Shown: positions 24,038 to 32,238 of the stretch, one piece after another
Position numbering within the stretch: the stretch's first letter is position 1
Layout of the letters: every line of letters starts with the position of its first letter
Assembly (NCBI GenBank): GCA_905236455.1
Contig: CAJOPT010000025.1
Location: forward strand, 1 to 32,510
Length of the DNA: 32,510 nucleotides
Reading direction: 5' to 3'
From: an uncultured Prevotella sp.
GTDB lineage: Bacteria; Bacteroidota; Bacteroidia; Bacteroidales; Bacteroidaceae
The notes under the pieces: model-generated
Database searches by the model: none
The model's input: the letters and a program-made list of their open reading frames with translations, nothing else
Told to the model about the DNA's origin: nothing
Made by a program: the position numbers and the translations under genes

Positions 24038-25033
24038 ATGAATGCCTCGACATACGAATGCAGACTGACTGTTGGCAATCAGTCAGAATGGGTGAATTGT
24101 GTCATCGGCAACGAGTCGTTGGACTTCATCTCTGCTAAATATCGGCATAGTCTCAACTATGCCGACCTGCAAGATTTTCGCTTGATAAACTATCGCCTCA
24201 GACTTATTACAGCTTCTGGAGACTTTGAGTTGTCAGAGCTGGGGTACGAGACAGAGGCGTTTTTTGAGAAACTTTGGAATGCCTACAAGGAACGAAGCTT
24301 GGAGGCTTTGTTTGTGGAGGGTACGCCTCTGTATTCCGGTGAGGGTGATTATGACTTTACTGAACAAGGCTCGTCGTATCATGGTATTGCGAAGGTCGAA
24401 CTCTTTGCTGATGCTTTTTGCTTCTGCCCACACGACCATCTGGCTCGTCGTATTCCACTTTGCTTTGCTCAGGAGCCTGTCGATAGCTCTATAAGTCTTT
24501 CCCTTGACACAGGCGACATATACAATATTCGTCGCATTGGTCGTGACACGCAGGCGATAATCGAGAAAATATGTACCTTACAGAAAACGGTGTTGAGGCA
24601 ATGGGAAAGCGCACATAGGGATTTATATGACAATATAAAGCAACGGCTTGGCGATAAGTTGCATAACTATGAGCACATGCGGGACAGTGGCTGTAGAATG
24701 ATATCTGGATTGTATCGTCTTGATGGTGAAGGATTCTGGTTCGCTGGTCTGAAAAATGGGAAGGCTGCCGTAGAACTTGTGACATCAGAACAAACCGCGA
24801 CATATCTTTATCGCTACGACATGGAAGATTCTTCTTTTGAACATTCGATTCGGCACGCTATGGAGAGTGTAGGCTTGCATCGTGAGGTTATCTTTGCGGA
24901 TTTATCTGAAAAGCCTCTATATAGGATGACGGTGGAGCGGAGCTACCACCTGCGCTTTCTTCGTGAGCATAACAGTGAAAGAGCTATCCACAACCAGTCG
25001 TGGGACCGGAAGATTACTGATTTCTTTGGTTGA
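24038..25033 (+). CDS. Partner protein of the zinc-ribbon gene, unknown function
   Basis: A 331-residue soluble protein that I do not recognise. It has a two-part architecture. Residues about 8-85 and about 120-190 each look like a small beta-barrel followed by a helix (WVNCVIGNESLDFISAKYRH, later VELFADAFCFCPHDHLARR), reminiscent of PH-like folds with a closing amphipathic helix (ETEAFFEKLWNAYKERSLEA; RDTQAIIEKICTLQKTV). A third part (about 200-330) is mixed, with YRLDGEGFWFAGL and a basic C-terminal region (ERSYHLRFLREHNSE). No signal peptide or membrane helix is seen. The gene is 2 bp after the zinc-ribbon gene. An interaction between the two is an inference from position. Whether the repeated parts are a true duplication needs a profile comparison. 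Confidence 0.7.
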   Translation: MNASTYECRLTVGNQSEWVNCVIGNESLDFISAKYRHSLNYADLQDFRLINYRLRLITASGDFELSELGYETEAFFEKLWNAYKERSLEALFVEGTPLYSGEGDYDFTEQGSSYHGIAKVELFADAFCFCPHDHLARRIPLCFAQEPVDSSISLSLDTGDIYNIRRIGRDTQAIIEKICTLQKTVLRQWESAHRDLYDNIKQRLGDKLHNYEHMRDSGCRMISGLYRLDGEGFWFAGLKNGKAAVELVTSEQTATYLYRYDMEDSSFEHSIRHAMESVGLHREVIFADLSEKPLYRMTVERSYHLRFLREHNSERAIHNQSWDRKITDFFG

Positions 25034-25125
25034 GCCGAAATAATAGGTAAAATGATAAAGGAGAGTAATTTAATAGCCAACAGGACGCAAAAAAAAGTTA
25101 AATTCAAAAAAAAGTCTCTCTGAAA

Positions 25126-25157
25126 TTTGTAAACTTCAGAATAAACCGATATCTTTG
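25126..25157 (+). promoter_or_regulatory. Consensus promoter of an orphan transcription unit
   Basis: TTTG at 25126-25129, a 20-base spacer, then TATCTTTG at 25150-25157: a full match to the Bacteroidetes consensus. There is no ORF on this strand downstream before the convergent RDD gene. Confidence 0.88.
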
Positions 25158-25162
25158 CAACG

Positions 25163-25227
25163 TGTTTTTCATAGTATTAGATTTAAGGTTAACAAAGGTA
25201 GGAGTCCAGCGGGACTCCATTTTTTTT
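25163..25227 (+). ncRNA. Candidate small RNA, about 65 nt
   Basis: A unit with a consensus promoter ending at 25157 and a perfect terminator at 25201-25227 contains no useful ORF. The predicted transcript (start estimated a few bases after the promoter) holds an AT-rich 35-base body with GGTTAAC and then the terminator stem. The architecture fits small noncoding RNAs of Bacteroidales known from comparative genomics, including the Bacteroidales-1 class, whose ends are set by such a promoter and terminator. I cannot confirm that assignment without a covariance search. It lies 129 bp after the 24038 gene and 73 bp before the convergent RDD stop. Confidence 0.65.
25201..25227 (+). terminator. Intrinsic terminator of the orphan small RNA
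   Basis: GGAGTCC/GGACTCC, a perfect 7-bp stem with an AGCG loop, followed by A and eight T. Confidence 0.92.
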
Positions 25228-25241
25228 GCTTTCTCGCCAAG

Positions 25242-25293
25242 GCAAGCGTACTAAAGAATGCGGTTACTTGCCTATAGCAAGCGTACTAAAGAA
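25242..25293 (+). repeat. 17-bp direct repeat downstream of the small RNA
   Basis: GCAAGCGTACTAAAGAA is present at 25242-25258 and 25277-25293, 35 bp apart start to start. It also carries an inverted GGCAAG/CTTGCC pair (25241-25246 and 25267-25272). It sits between the terminator and the RDD stop codon. Confidence 0.8.
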
Positions 25294-25300
25294 GTGCCAA

Positions 25301-26020
25301 CTAATATATGGAAAAGGCGAAATGCTGGTAATCACGGATAATGATACTCAGGAATCTCTCGGCAGGCATCTTGGTGGATGTTATGTTCAGTGTCTTACGA
25401 ACCTTCTCATTAAGAATCTGAATCCTTCTGTCGCGCTCTTCTCCATAGGGTAGGGCGAGGGCCTTTTGAATAAGCTCCACTTGCTTGAGAGATAGCTCCT
25501 CTGCCTGTGAGAATACAGGCTGGTAGTCAGATGACAGATGGCTGAACTCATCAAGTGATATGTGTATGTTCCGGTAGTTATTGAGTTTTATTACTATTGT
25601 TCCGGCAGCCAAGTCACCAATCCTTTGACTGTCTTTACTTAATAGTGCCACAAGAAGTCCTATGCCAGTCATGTCGACCGGCCATATCATCCATCTCATT
25701 ATAAAAGATCCCAGTGTTGGTGTCGTTCCGTCTTTGTTGACAACACGTATTCTCATAAGTCTCTTTCCGATGCTTTGTCCGTTATTGAGCACTTCAAATA
25801 AAAGGGAATATAACATTACCGGTAGGTAGGCAACAATTGTAAAGAATACCTGTGTGCGTGTCCATGACAACTCCAGCTTGAAAATGGCGTATGTTACAGC
25901 CACAACATAGAATATAATAATAATCAGGTCAATAAGACGCGCAACCAAGCGGTCGCCGATACTGGCTGTGGTCTGGTTGATATGAACGAATTGTCCTGTT
26001 ATAATGCTTGACTCTGACAT
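25301..26020 (-). CDS. RDD-family integral membrane protein
   Basis: A 239-residue membrane protein. Start 26020 (MSESSIITGQ) is chosen: the in-frame TTG four codons earlier is part of the promoter -7 box. An RDD domain covers residues about 14-150, with DRLVARLIDLIIIIFYVVAV (first helix, RDL-like Arg and Asp), a second helix ending SLLFEV, then the GQSIGKRLMRIRVV motif and a third helix pair (MIWPVDMTGIGLLVALL). The cytoplasmic C-terminus (about 160-239) is charged (GEERDRRIQILNEKVRK). RDD proteins occur beside SpoIIM/DUF4129/MoxR genes in Bacteroidetes, and here it is divergently placed to that operon. It may help make the same envelope complex. The transport activity suggested for some RDD proteins is not proven here. 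Confidence 0.85.
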   Translation of the reverse strand: MSESSIITGQFVHINQTTASIGDRLVARLIDLIIIIFYVVAVTYAIFKLELSWTRTQVFFTIVAYLPVMLYSLLFEVLNNGQSIGKRLMRIRVVNKDGTTPTLGSFIMRWMIWPVDMTGIGLLVALLSKDSQRIGDLAAGTIVIKLNNYRNIHISLDEFSHLSSDYQPVFSQAEELSLKQVELIQKALALPYGEERDRRIQILNEKVRKTLNITSTKMPAERFLSIIIRDYQHFAFSIY

Positions 26021-26029
26021 AATCGGGTG

Positions 26030-26037
26030 CAAAGATA
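26030..26037 (-). promoter_or_regulatory. Promoter -7 box of the RDD gene (near-leaderless)
   Basis: On the minus strand this is TATCTTTG, an exact TAnnTTTG, ending only 9 bp before the chosen ATG at 26020. The transcript would begin at or a few bases before the start codon. No convincing TTTG element was found 19-20 bases upstream. Confidence 0.6.
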
Positions 26038-26059
26038 CAACAAAAAATTGAATTTTTCT

Positions 26060-26090
26060 TTTGCATTGTGCTCACTTAGTCGTACCTTTG
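26060..26090 (+). promoter_or_regulatory. Promoter of the SpoIIM-to-DUF58 operon
   Basis: TTTG at 26060-26063, a 19-base spacer, then TACCTTTG at 26083-26090: a full consensus match. The start codon at 26110 is 19 bp downstream. It points away from the RDD promoter. Confidence 0.85.
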
Positions 26091-26109
26091 CAAAGTTTTT
26101 GGGAAATGT

Positions 26110-27069
26110 ATGAAAGAAATTCAGTTTATCAGGCGTAATATAAATAAATGGCGAGAGATGGAGCAGACGGCAGAGCATGCCCAGCTTCAGTCACCTGACA
26201 GATTAGCTCATGTGTATACGGAGATAACGTCTGACCTTGCCTTCTCTCAGAGCCATTTCCCAAATTCACGGATTACCATATACCTGAACCAGCTTGCTTC
26301 TTCCCTTCATAATGAGATATACAGTAACAAGCGTGAGAAATGGTCACGCATGATTACTTTCTGGACACAGGAATTGCCTGATGTGATGTGGGATGCCCGT
26401 CGTTTGCTGTTGGCTTCTGCCGTGGTGTTTCTTGTCAGTGTGCTCATAGGGGTGGTGTCAACGGTTGGCGATGCCGAGTTCCCGCGTTTGTTATTGGGTG
26501 ACGATTATTTAGACATGACGTTGGAGAATATCCGTAAGGGAACACCGATGGCTGTTTATGACAGTGAGGCAGAGCCTACTATGTTTCTTGGTATTACTCT
26601 TAACAATATACAAGTATCATTCAATATCTTTATCTCCGGATTGCTTACGAGTTTCTTTCCGGGTTTTATGCTTATGCAAAACGGGATGATGATTGGTGTC
26701 TTTGATACATTCTTCTTTAAACAGGGCTTGTTGACAGAGGCTTTGCTTGCTACAATGCTACATGGCACTTTGGAGCTGTCAGCTATTGTCGTGGCGGGAG
26801 CCGCGGGCTTCGCCATAGGCAACGGATGGCTGTTTCCCGGTACCTTGTCCCGTATGGAATCGTTTCGCAGGGGTGCCAAACGTGGTATGAAGATAGTGGT
26901 AGGTACCGTTCCTGTCTTTATCTTGGCAGGTTTCATTGAGAGTTTTGTGACACGACATACCGACATTGGTGACGTCTTCCGCATAACGGTAATCCTTTTG
27001 TCGGCTGCTTTTGTCGTATTTTATTATATAGTTTTACCATATAAGAGAAATGGAAAAAGAAAAATATAA
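26110..27069 (+). CDS. SpoIIM-like (DUF95) membrane protein
   Basis: A 319-residue protein. Residues 1-90 are soluble and helical (KEIQFIRRNINKWREMEQT). Five or six membrane helices follow, from about residue 97. The family motif MLHGTLELSAIVVAGAAG is present, and ALLATM and FPGFMLMQNGMMIGVF precede it. The family is named after a sporulation protein, but it is widespread in non-sporulating bacteria as part of the MoxR/DUF58 neighbourhood. Here it is the first gene of that operon, with a consensus promoter 19 bp upstream. Its last 20 bases overlap the following gene, so translation is coupled. Sporulation is not implied; a role in envelope integrity is suggested by the locus only. Confidence 0.9.
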   Translation: MKEIQFIRRNINKWREMEQTAEHAQLQSPDRLAHVYTEITSDLAFSQSHFPNSRITIYLNQLASSLHNEIYSNKREKWSRMITFWTQELPDVMWDARRLLLASAVVFLVSVLIGVVSTVGDAEFPRLLLGDDYLDMTLENIRKGTPMAVYDSEAEPTMFLGITLNNIQVSFNIFISGLLTSFFPGFMLMQNGMMIGVFDTFFFKQGLLTEALLATMLHGTLELSAIVVAGAAGFAIGNGWLFPGTLSRMESFRRGAKRGMKIVVGTVPVFILAGFIESFVTRHTDIGDVFRITVILLSAAFVVFYYIVLPYKRNGKRKI

Positions 27070-28018
27070 ATCACCACGTATACCATTGTATAAGAAACGT
27101 TCTCTCGGAGAGAAGATTACAGCTACATTCGAGTTCCTTAAGGAGAACTGGCGTGTGTGGCTGTCTTGCGTAACATATCTTCTATTGCCTTTGTGCCTGT
27201 TTCAGGCATTGGCACAGAATATTCTTACCTCTACTTTCATGAATGTCAGTATACTTGAGAATGCGAATGATGATTCACCGTTTATTACGATGGTTCTGGC
27301 GTATGGCGTGCAGACTCTTTTTGTGATAACAGGAAGTATCCTTCTCTCTTCACTAATATATGCGATGCTGCGTTATTACAGGGAGAACGACCATAGGTTG
27401 ACAGGCGTGACACTGCGTGATCTCAAGTCTTTGATATTGCATAATATCAAGAGAATGTTGATATTGACTTTATTGGGTATTGCCCTGACGATAGTAGTTA
27501 TTGCAATTATAGTATTGCTTATAGATCATCCCATACTATTGCTTCTCTTATTGATAGCTATGATTGCGTTGCTCATCCCGATGATGCTTATCCTGCCCGT
27601 TTATGTCTTTGAGGATGACACAACGGTCTTCGGTGCCGTCAGCCGAGGTTTTACCTTGGGACTTAACACTTGGGGGGGGACGTTTATGGTTGCTTTAGTG
27701 ACAGGCATTCTGGCATATATCCTTCAGATAGTGACATCCATTCCGTGGTATATTGCTTTTATGGTGAAAACCATATTCTTTGTTTCTGATTCAAGCAATA
27801 CATTCTTTGACTCAGGAATTTATAATTTCCTTCTTTATCTGTTTGGTGTGTTGCAGGCGTTTGGAACCTATATCGCATCTTCATTCACCGTTACTGGTAT
27901 CGCATATCAGTATGGCAGTGCGGCAGAGGAGCAGGATGCTATTTCTGTGGATGCTGATATACAGAACTTTGAACGTATGACAGATAATGACGAATTGTCG
28001 GATTTTGAGAACCTATAG
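27050..28018 (+). CDS. Polytopic membrane protein of the SpoIIM/MoxR operon
   Basis: A 322-residue membrane protein. The N-terminal 35 residues are basic (KSPRIPLYKKRSLGEKITAT). Next come six hydrophobic helices, at about 38-60, 85-108, 135-160, 165-185, 215-235 and 255-280, with the loop VYVFEDDTTVFGAVSRGFTL between the fourth and fifth. An acidic C-terminal tail (ISVDADIQNFERMTDNDELSD) ends the protein. It resembles DUF4013-like and glycerophosphodiesterase-membrane-domain-like proteins in layout. I recall proteins of this type between SpoIIM and DUF4129 genes in other Bacteroidales. It overlaps the SpoIIM gene by 20 bp and is followed 19 bp later by the DUF4129 gene. No catalytic site is visible. 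Confidence 0.8.
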   Translation: MEKEKYKSPRIPLYKKRSLGEKITATFEFLKENWRVWLSCVTYLLLPLCLFQALAQNILTSTFMNVSILENANDDSPFITMVLAYGVQTLFVITGSILLSSLIYAMLRYYRENDHRLTGVTLRDLKSLILHNIKRMLILTLLGIALTIVVIAIIVLLIDHPILLLLLLIAMIALLIPMMLILPVYVFEDDTTVFGAVSRGFTLGLNTWGGTFMVALVTGILAYILQIVTSIPWYIAFMVKTIFFVSDSSNTFFDSGIYNFLLYLFGVLQAFGTYIASSFTVTGIAYQYGSAAEEQDAISVDADIQNFERMTDNDELSDFENL

Positions 28019-28037
28019 CTACAGATAATCCTGACTG

Positions 28038-28679
28038 ATGAGTGTGCCTGTAGATACATTGATTGCCAACAAGGAACTGCTTGACCGTTTCCATTCGGAC
28101 GAGGCTTATAACTACGGCAGGGAGCTTGTGGCTCCTGATGTGGATGTGTTGGAATTGATAGTACGGTTTATAAATGAGTTCCTGAATGAACTGTTCGGTA
28201 CTTACAACATTCATCTTAATGTAAAGTCTTTCCTTGCTATCGTAGGTGCTTTCCTGATACTTGCGTTGTCATTTCTATTGTACAAAAACAGGAATCGTCT
28301 GTTTATGAGGGTTGGGACAGCAGCAGATGACTCTATACCTCATGAGGATACTATCTATGGCATTGATTTTGAGAGTGTGGTAAGGGATGCCTTGGCACGA
28401 AAAGATTACAAGCTGGCAGTCAGGATGCTGTATTTACAGACTCTCAGACGGTTGGCAGACCAGGATGTTATCGATTGGCAGCCACATAAGACACCATCTC
28501 AATATGTTGAGGAAGTGTGTGATGGTGATTTCAAATCTTTTACGGAATTGTTTGTAAGGGTACGATATGGTAACTATCCTGCCTCCGAGGAAATGATTCC
28601 TAAGGTGCGCCAATGGCAAGAGAATGTATTCTACAGAATCCTTGACCAAAGCGAAAAAATGAAAGGGACAGAGGGATGA
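28038..28679 (+). CDS. DUF4129 domain membrane protein
   Basis: A 213-residue protein. A short N-terminal periplasmic segment precedes one membrane helix at about residues 65-84 (FLAIVGAFLILALSFLLY), and a cytoplasmic C-terminal DUF4129 domain follows (IDFESVVRDALARKDYKLAVR, then LYLQTLRRLADQDVI, and VRYGNYP). DUF4129 proteins are often next to DUF4350, MoxR and DUF58 genes. A transglutaminase-like domain is fused to DUF4129 in some relatives but is absent here. The start is 19 bp after the preceding gene, and its stop overlaps the next start by 4 bases. The biochemical role is unknown. Confidence 0.87.
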   Translation: MSVPVDTLIANKELLDRFHSDEAYNYGRELVAPDVDVLELIVRFINEFLNELFGTYNIHLNVKSFLAIVGAFLILALSFLLYKNRNRLFMRVGTAADDSIPHEDTIYGIDFESVVRDALARKDYKLAVRMLYLQTLRRLADQDVIDWQPHKTPSQYVEEVCDGDFKSFTELFVRVRYGNYPASEEMIPKVRQWQENVFYRILDQSEKMKGTEG

Positions 28680-29917
28680 GTCGTAGGTTCTGGCTTTACA
28701 TATTTGCGTTTCTGCTGCTGGTGTTTTTAATGGAGTGGAATGCACCCAGGCAATTCCAATGGAATCCGACCTATCGCAGTACAGACCGACAGCCATTAGG
28801 GTGTTTCGTGATGGATTCGGTGTTGTCGGTGTCTATGCCGCATGGCTATCGTGTTACACGGAAAACGTTGAGTCAGCTTTTTACGGAGTCGCACACAAGG
28901 TGTGCCGTACTGATTGTTGGTGAGGACCTGCAATTGGGTAAGGCAGACGATTCTGCTTTAATTCGCATGCTTAGACGCGGCGACCGTGTTATTATTGCTG
29001 TAGGCTATTCCTACGGCAGCTTATCAGACTCTCTTGGCGTGGGAGCAGTTTCGGGTAATATCTTTAACGACAGGCTGTTCAGACAATATGCTATGGATCA
29101 ACAAAGCCGTAAAGACACTTTACATTGGACAGGGCATAGACCATATTATCCTATACATGACTATTCTCTCAACCCTGGAATTCAAAAAGGTGAGATAGAG
29201 ATTGACTCTGCAACAGTTTGTGACACCTTGGTTGAGAAATGGGATAGGGGAGATGATGTCTGTATGCGTAGACCATGTGCGATAACGATACATTATGGTA
29301 AAGGACAGCTGACATTGTGCAGCATGCCGTTGCTCTTTACGAACTACAGCATCCTTGATGATGATGGCTGTGGACTGGTGATGAGGCTGATGTCTGAGAC
29401 TGGTGGCTTGCCTGTCGTGCGTACAGAGGCATACCTAAAGCAGGATGAGACCAGCTCGGAGTCGCCACTTAGGTTTTTCCTTACTCATCCTCCATTGCGA
29501 TGGGCGGTGTATCTTACCATGACGGCTTTGATCCTGTTCTTTGTCTTTGGTGCGAGACGCAGGCTGCGTATTTATCCTTTGATGCCTAAGCCTGTGAACA
29601 GGTCTTTGGAGTTCGTGCGTCTGATAGGTACATTGTATTATCAGCGTCACGATAATGCGGATTTACTAAAGAAGAAATTCGTGATCTTTGCAGAGCAGCT
29701 CCGCCAGCATCTGTCTGTTGATGTTTCCGGAGACAGCGTGGATGTGCATCAGGTAAGGGTGATTGCAGAGCACACGGGTATGGATCAGTCTGAGATTAGC
29801 TCTCTTTTGGAAGAGTTGCGTGTGGCGATAAAGGATGACGCGAAACTTACAGACAGCCGTCTGCGGCGGCTCATTGATATGATGAATGGAATAACAAGCA
29901 AACTATCAAAAATATAA
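28676..29917 (+). CDS. DUF4350 domain membrane protein
   Basis: A 413-residue protein. An N-terminal hydrophobic helix at about residues 5-20 (WLYIFAFLLLVFLMEW) is followed by an alpha/beta extracytoplasmic domain of the DUF4350 type. Expected features are the DSVLSVSMPHGY start, VLIVGEDLQLGKADDSALIR and the TLCSMPLLFTNYSILDDD strand. A second helix at about 275-294 (WAVYLTMTALILFFVF) leads to a C-terminal cytoplasmic helical region of about 115 residues. The glutamine-amidotransferase-like fold reported for the family is assumed from the family, not seen. It overlaps the DUF4129 gene by 4 bases and the MoxR gene by one (TAATG). Confidence 0.85.
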   Translation: MSRRFWLYIFAFLLLVFLMEWNAPRQFQWNPTYRSTDRQPLGCFVMDSVLSVSMPHGYRVTRKTLSQLFTESHTRCAVLIVGEDLQLGKADDSALIRMLRRGDRVIIAVGYSYGSLSDSLGVGAVSGNIFNDRLFRQYAMDQQSRKDTLHWTGHRPYYPIHDYSLNPGIQKGEIEIDSATVCDTLVEKWDRGDDVCMRRPCAITIHYGKGQLTLCSMPLLFTNYSILDDDGCGLVMRLMSETGGLPVVRTEAYLKQDETSSESPLRFFLTHPPLRWAVYLTMTALILFFVFGARRRLRIYPLMPKPVNRSLEFVRLIGTLYYQRHDNADLLKKKFVIFAEQLRQHLSVDVSGDSVDVHQVRVIAEHTGMDQSEISSLLEELRVAIKDDAKLTDSRLRRLIDMMNGITSKLSKI

Positions 29918-30891
29918 TGGAACATAATATTCAATCCCAAAAGAATCTTGAGGAGTTCGGGGAGAAAGTGGAGACTCTGAAGAGTCAGATTGGAGATGTT
30001 ATAGTAGGGCAGACACAGGCAGTGGACCTGCTTCTTACCGCTATCCTCGCAAATGGACACGTGTTATTGGAGGGCGTGCCGGGAGTGGCGAAAACATTAC
30101 TTGCAAAGCTGGTGTCGAAACTTATAGATGCAGACTTCAGCCGTATACAGTTTACGCCTGACTTGATGCCTTCGGATATCTTGGGAACGTCAGTCTTTAA
30201 TATGCAGACATCGGAATTTGACTTCCATCGCGGTCCCGTGTTTTCCGATATTGTACTGGTGGATGAAATCAATCGGGCACCGGCTAAGACACAGGCAGCT
30301 TTGTTTGAGGTTATGGAGGAACGTCAGGTGACACTGGACGGAGTGTCATATCCTATGAGTGATATATATACGGTTTTAGCAACCCAGAATCCTGTAGAGC
30401 AAGAAGGTACATACCGTCTGCCTGAGGCTCAACTGGACCGGTTCCTCCTCAAGGTCACAATGGATTATCCCTCATATGATGAGGAGATTGCTATTTTGCA
30501 GCGGCATCAGGCTAATGAGAGACTTACGAGATTGGAAGATATCCATCCTGTTATAACCACGGCAGAGCTGTTGCGGATGCGGAGGCTGATGAATGATGTG
30601 TTCGTTGAGGATAGCATGCTTAAGTATATTGCCGCAATAGTACACCAGACACGTGTCAGTAAGATGGTGTTTCTTGGTGCCTCACCGCGCGCTTCCGTGG
30701 CAATGCTGCGTTCGTCAAAGGCTTACGCCCTGCTTCAGGGACGTGATTTTGTGACACCAGATGATGTGAAGTATGTCACTCCCAGTGTGTTGCAGCACCG
30801 CATAATGCTTACAGCTGCGGCTGAGATGGAGGGGCTTACTCCCTTGAAGGTTGTTGACAGACTTATTGACAGGGTGGAGGTCCCGAAATAA
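29917..30891 (+). CDS. moxR: MoxR-family AAA+ ATPase
   Basis: A 324-residue soluble AAA+ ATPase. Walker A is GVPGVAKT at residues 53-60. Walker B is IVLVDEINRAP, with D116 and E117. Sensor 1 reads VLATQNPVEQEGTYRLPEAQ, and arginine-finger and sensor-2 regions follow (LDRFLLKV; GASPRASVAMLRSS). MoxR ATPases act as chaperones, remodelling or activating partner proteins, often with von Willebrand A or DUF58 partners. It starts at the last base of the DUF4350 stop codon (TAATG) and hands over to the DUF58 gene in the same way, so all three are translationally coupled. No truncation or missing motif is seen. Confidence 0.95.
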   Translation: MEHNIQSQKNLEEFGEKVETLKSQIGDVIVGQTQAVDLLLTAILANGHVLLEGVPGVAKTLLAKLVSKLIDADFSRIQFTPDLMPSDILGTSVFNMQTSEFDFHRGPVFSDIVLVDEINRAPAKTQAALFEVMEERQVTLDGVSYPMSDIYTVLATQNPVEQEGTYRLPEAQLDRFLLKVTMDYPSYDEEIAILQRHQANERLTRLEDIHPVITTAELLRMRRLMNDVFVEDSMLKYIAAIVHQTRVSKMVFLGASPRASVAMLRSSKAYALLQGRDFVTPDDVKYVTPSVLQHRIMLTAAAEMEGLTPLKVVDRLIDRVEVPK

Positions 30892-32237
30892 TGTTCCTGT
30901 CCCGACGCTTTTTCTTTCTCTTGGCAATAATCATCCTGATGTTGGGATTAGGTTATGCTTTTCCTTGGCTGTTTGTTGTAGGCAGGGTAATGCTACTATT
31001 GTTCCTGATATTAGTTGTGGCAGACATTATCCTGTTGTATTCAAGAAAGGGAATTGAGGCTTGGCGAGAGTGTGCTGAGCGTTTCTCCAATGGCGATAAG
31101 AATGATGTGCGTCTGCATATACGGAGTCTGTATCCTTTTGCTATATATATAAATGTAATAGATGAGATTCCAGATATGTTGGAGGATAGTGAAGCGAGCT
31201 CAAAACTGAGGACTGAAGATGGTGGACTAAGATCTTTCCAGCGAAAGCTTGATAAAGGTCACTCACAGTCTACAGTGTCGTATCAGCTGTCACCTGTGAG
31301 GCGTGGTGAATATGAGTTCGGACTGATACGTGTTTTCACATGTACGGTCCTTGGTCTTGTAGAGCGTCGTTATAGCTGTGGCACTCCACAGAAAATAAAG
31401 GTATATCCTTCATTCTTGATGCTTCATCAGTATGAGCTGCTGGCAATAAGCAATCATCTTACCGATATGGGAATTAAGAGAATACGTCGCGTAGGGAACA
31501 ATACGGAGTTTGAGCAGATAAAGGAATATGTGCAGGGCAATGAGTATCGCTCGATAAACTGGAAGGCTTCGGCACGTCGGCATCAGCTGATGGTCAATGT
31601 GTATCATGATGAGCGTTCGCAGCAGGTATTTTGCTGTATTGACAAAGGAAGGGTGATGCAGCAAGCTTTTAATGGAATGACTTTGTTGGACTATTCCATC
31701 AATGCTTCATTAGTGCTGTCATACGTGGCGGTGAAAAGGGAGGATAAGGCTGGTCTTATTACCTTTGCCGAGCGTGTCGACACCTTTATACCAGCATCGC
31801 GGCAGTCGGGACAGATGCAGATCCTTATGAGTAATCTGTATGCCCAGAATACGTCATTTGGCGAAACCGACTTCTCTAATCTCTATGTTAATACCAACCG
31901 ACATATCAATAAGCGAAGCCTTATGGTTCTTTATACCAACTTCACGAATATGACTGAGATGGAGAGGCAATTGCCGTTCCTGGAGATGCTGAGCGAACGG
32001 CATCGCTTGTTGGTTGTTTTCTTTGAGGATGCTGAGCTAAATGATTACATAGCCTTGCCAGCCAAGAGTACTGAGGAGTATTATCAGCATGTGATCGCTG
32101 AGAAATTTGCCCAAGAGAAACGTATGATTGTTATGGCACTAAACCAACATGGGATTCTCGGTTTGCTTACTACTCCACGGCAGCTGTCTGTGGATGTAAT
32201 CAACAAGTACCTTGAGATAAGGAGGAATACACTATAG
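30891..32237 (+). CDS. DUF58 domain protein, MoxR partner
   Basis: A 448-residue protein with two N-terminal hydrophobic helices (about residues 6-25 and 28-48), then an extended beta-rich segment and the DUF58 core at about residues 205-260: IKEYVQGNEYRSINWKASAR then LMVNVYHDERSQQVFCCID. The DUF58 region leads into a vWA-like fold (RSLMVLYTNFTNM). DUF58 proteins are the standard partners of MoxR ATPases. The start is joined to moxR through TAATG. It is the last gene of the operon in the window; 63 bp after its stop no further ORF begins. If relatives are a guide, BatA/BatB-type vWA genes could lie downstream, beyond the window. Confidence 0.9.
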   Translation: MFLSRRFFFLLAIIILMLGLGYAFPWLFVVGRVMLLLFLILVVADIILLYSRKGIEAWRECAERFSNGDKNDVRLHIRSLYPFAIYINVIDEIPDMLEDSEASSKLRTEDGGLRSFQRKLDKGHSQSTVSYQLSPVRRGEYEFGLIRVFTCTVLGLVERRYSCGTPQKIKVYPSFLMLHQYELLAISNHLTDMGIKRIRRVGNNTEFEQIKEYVQGNEYRSINWKASARRHQLMVNVYHDERSQQVFCCIDKGRVMQQAFNGMTLLDYSINASLVLSYVAVKREDKAGLITFAERVDTFIPASRQSGQMQILMSNLYAQNTSFGETDFSNLYVNTNRHINKRSLMVLYTNFTNMTEMERQLPFLEMLSERHRLLVVFFEDAELNDYIALPAKSTEEYYQHVIAEKFAQEKRMIVMALNQHGILGLLTTPRQLSVDVINKYLEIRRNTL

Positions 32238-32238
32238 A

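Noticed and set aside
25226..25453. 75-aa plus-strand frame after the small RNA
   Set aside because: It overlaps the RDD gene antisense and starts in the terminator tail; no features.
26110..27069. Sporulation locus suggested by the SpoIIM family name
   Set aside because: The family is common in non-sporulating bacteria, and the neighbours are MoxR/DUF58-type genes.
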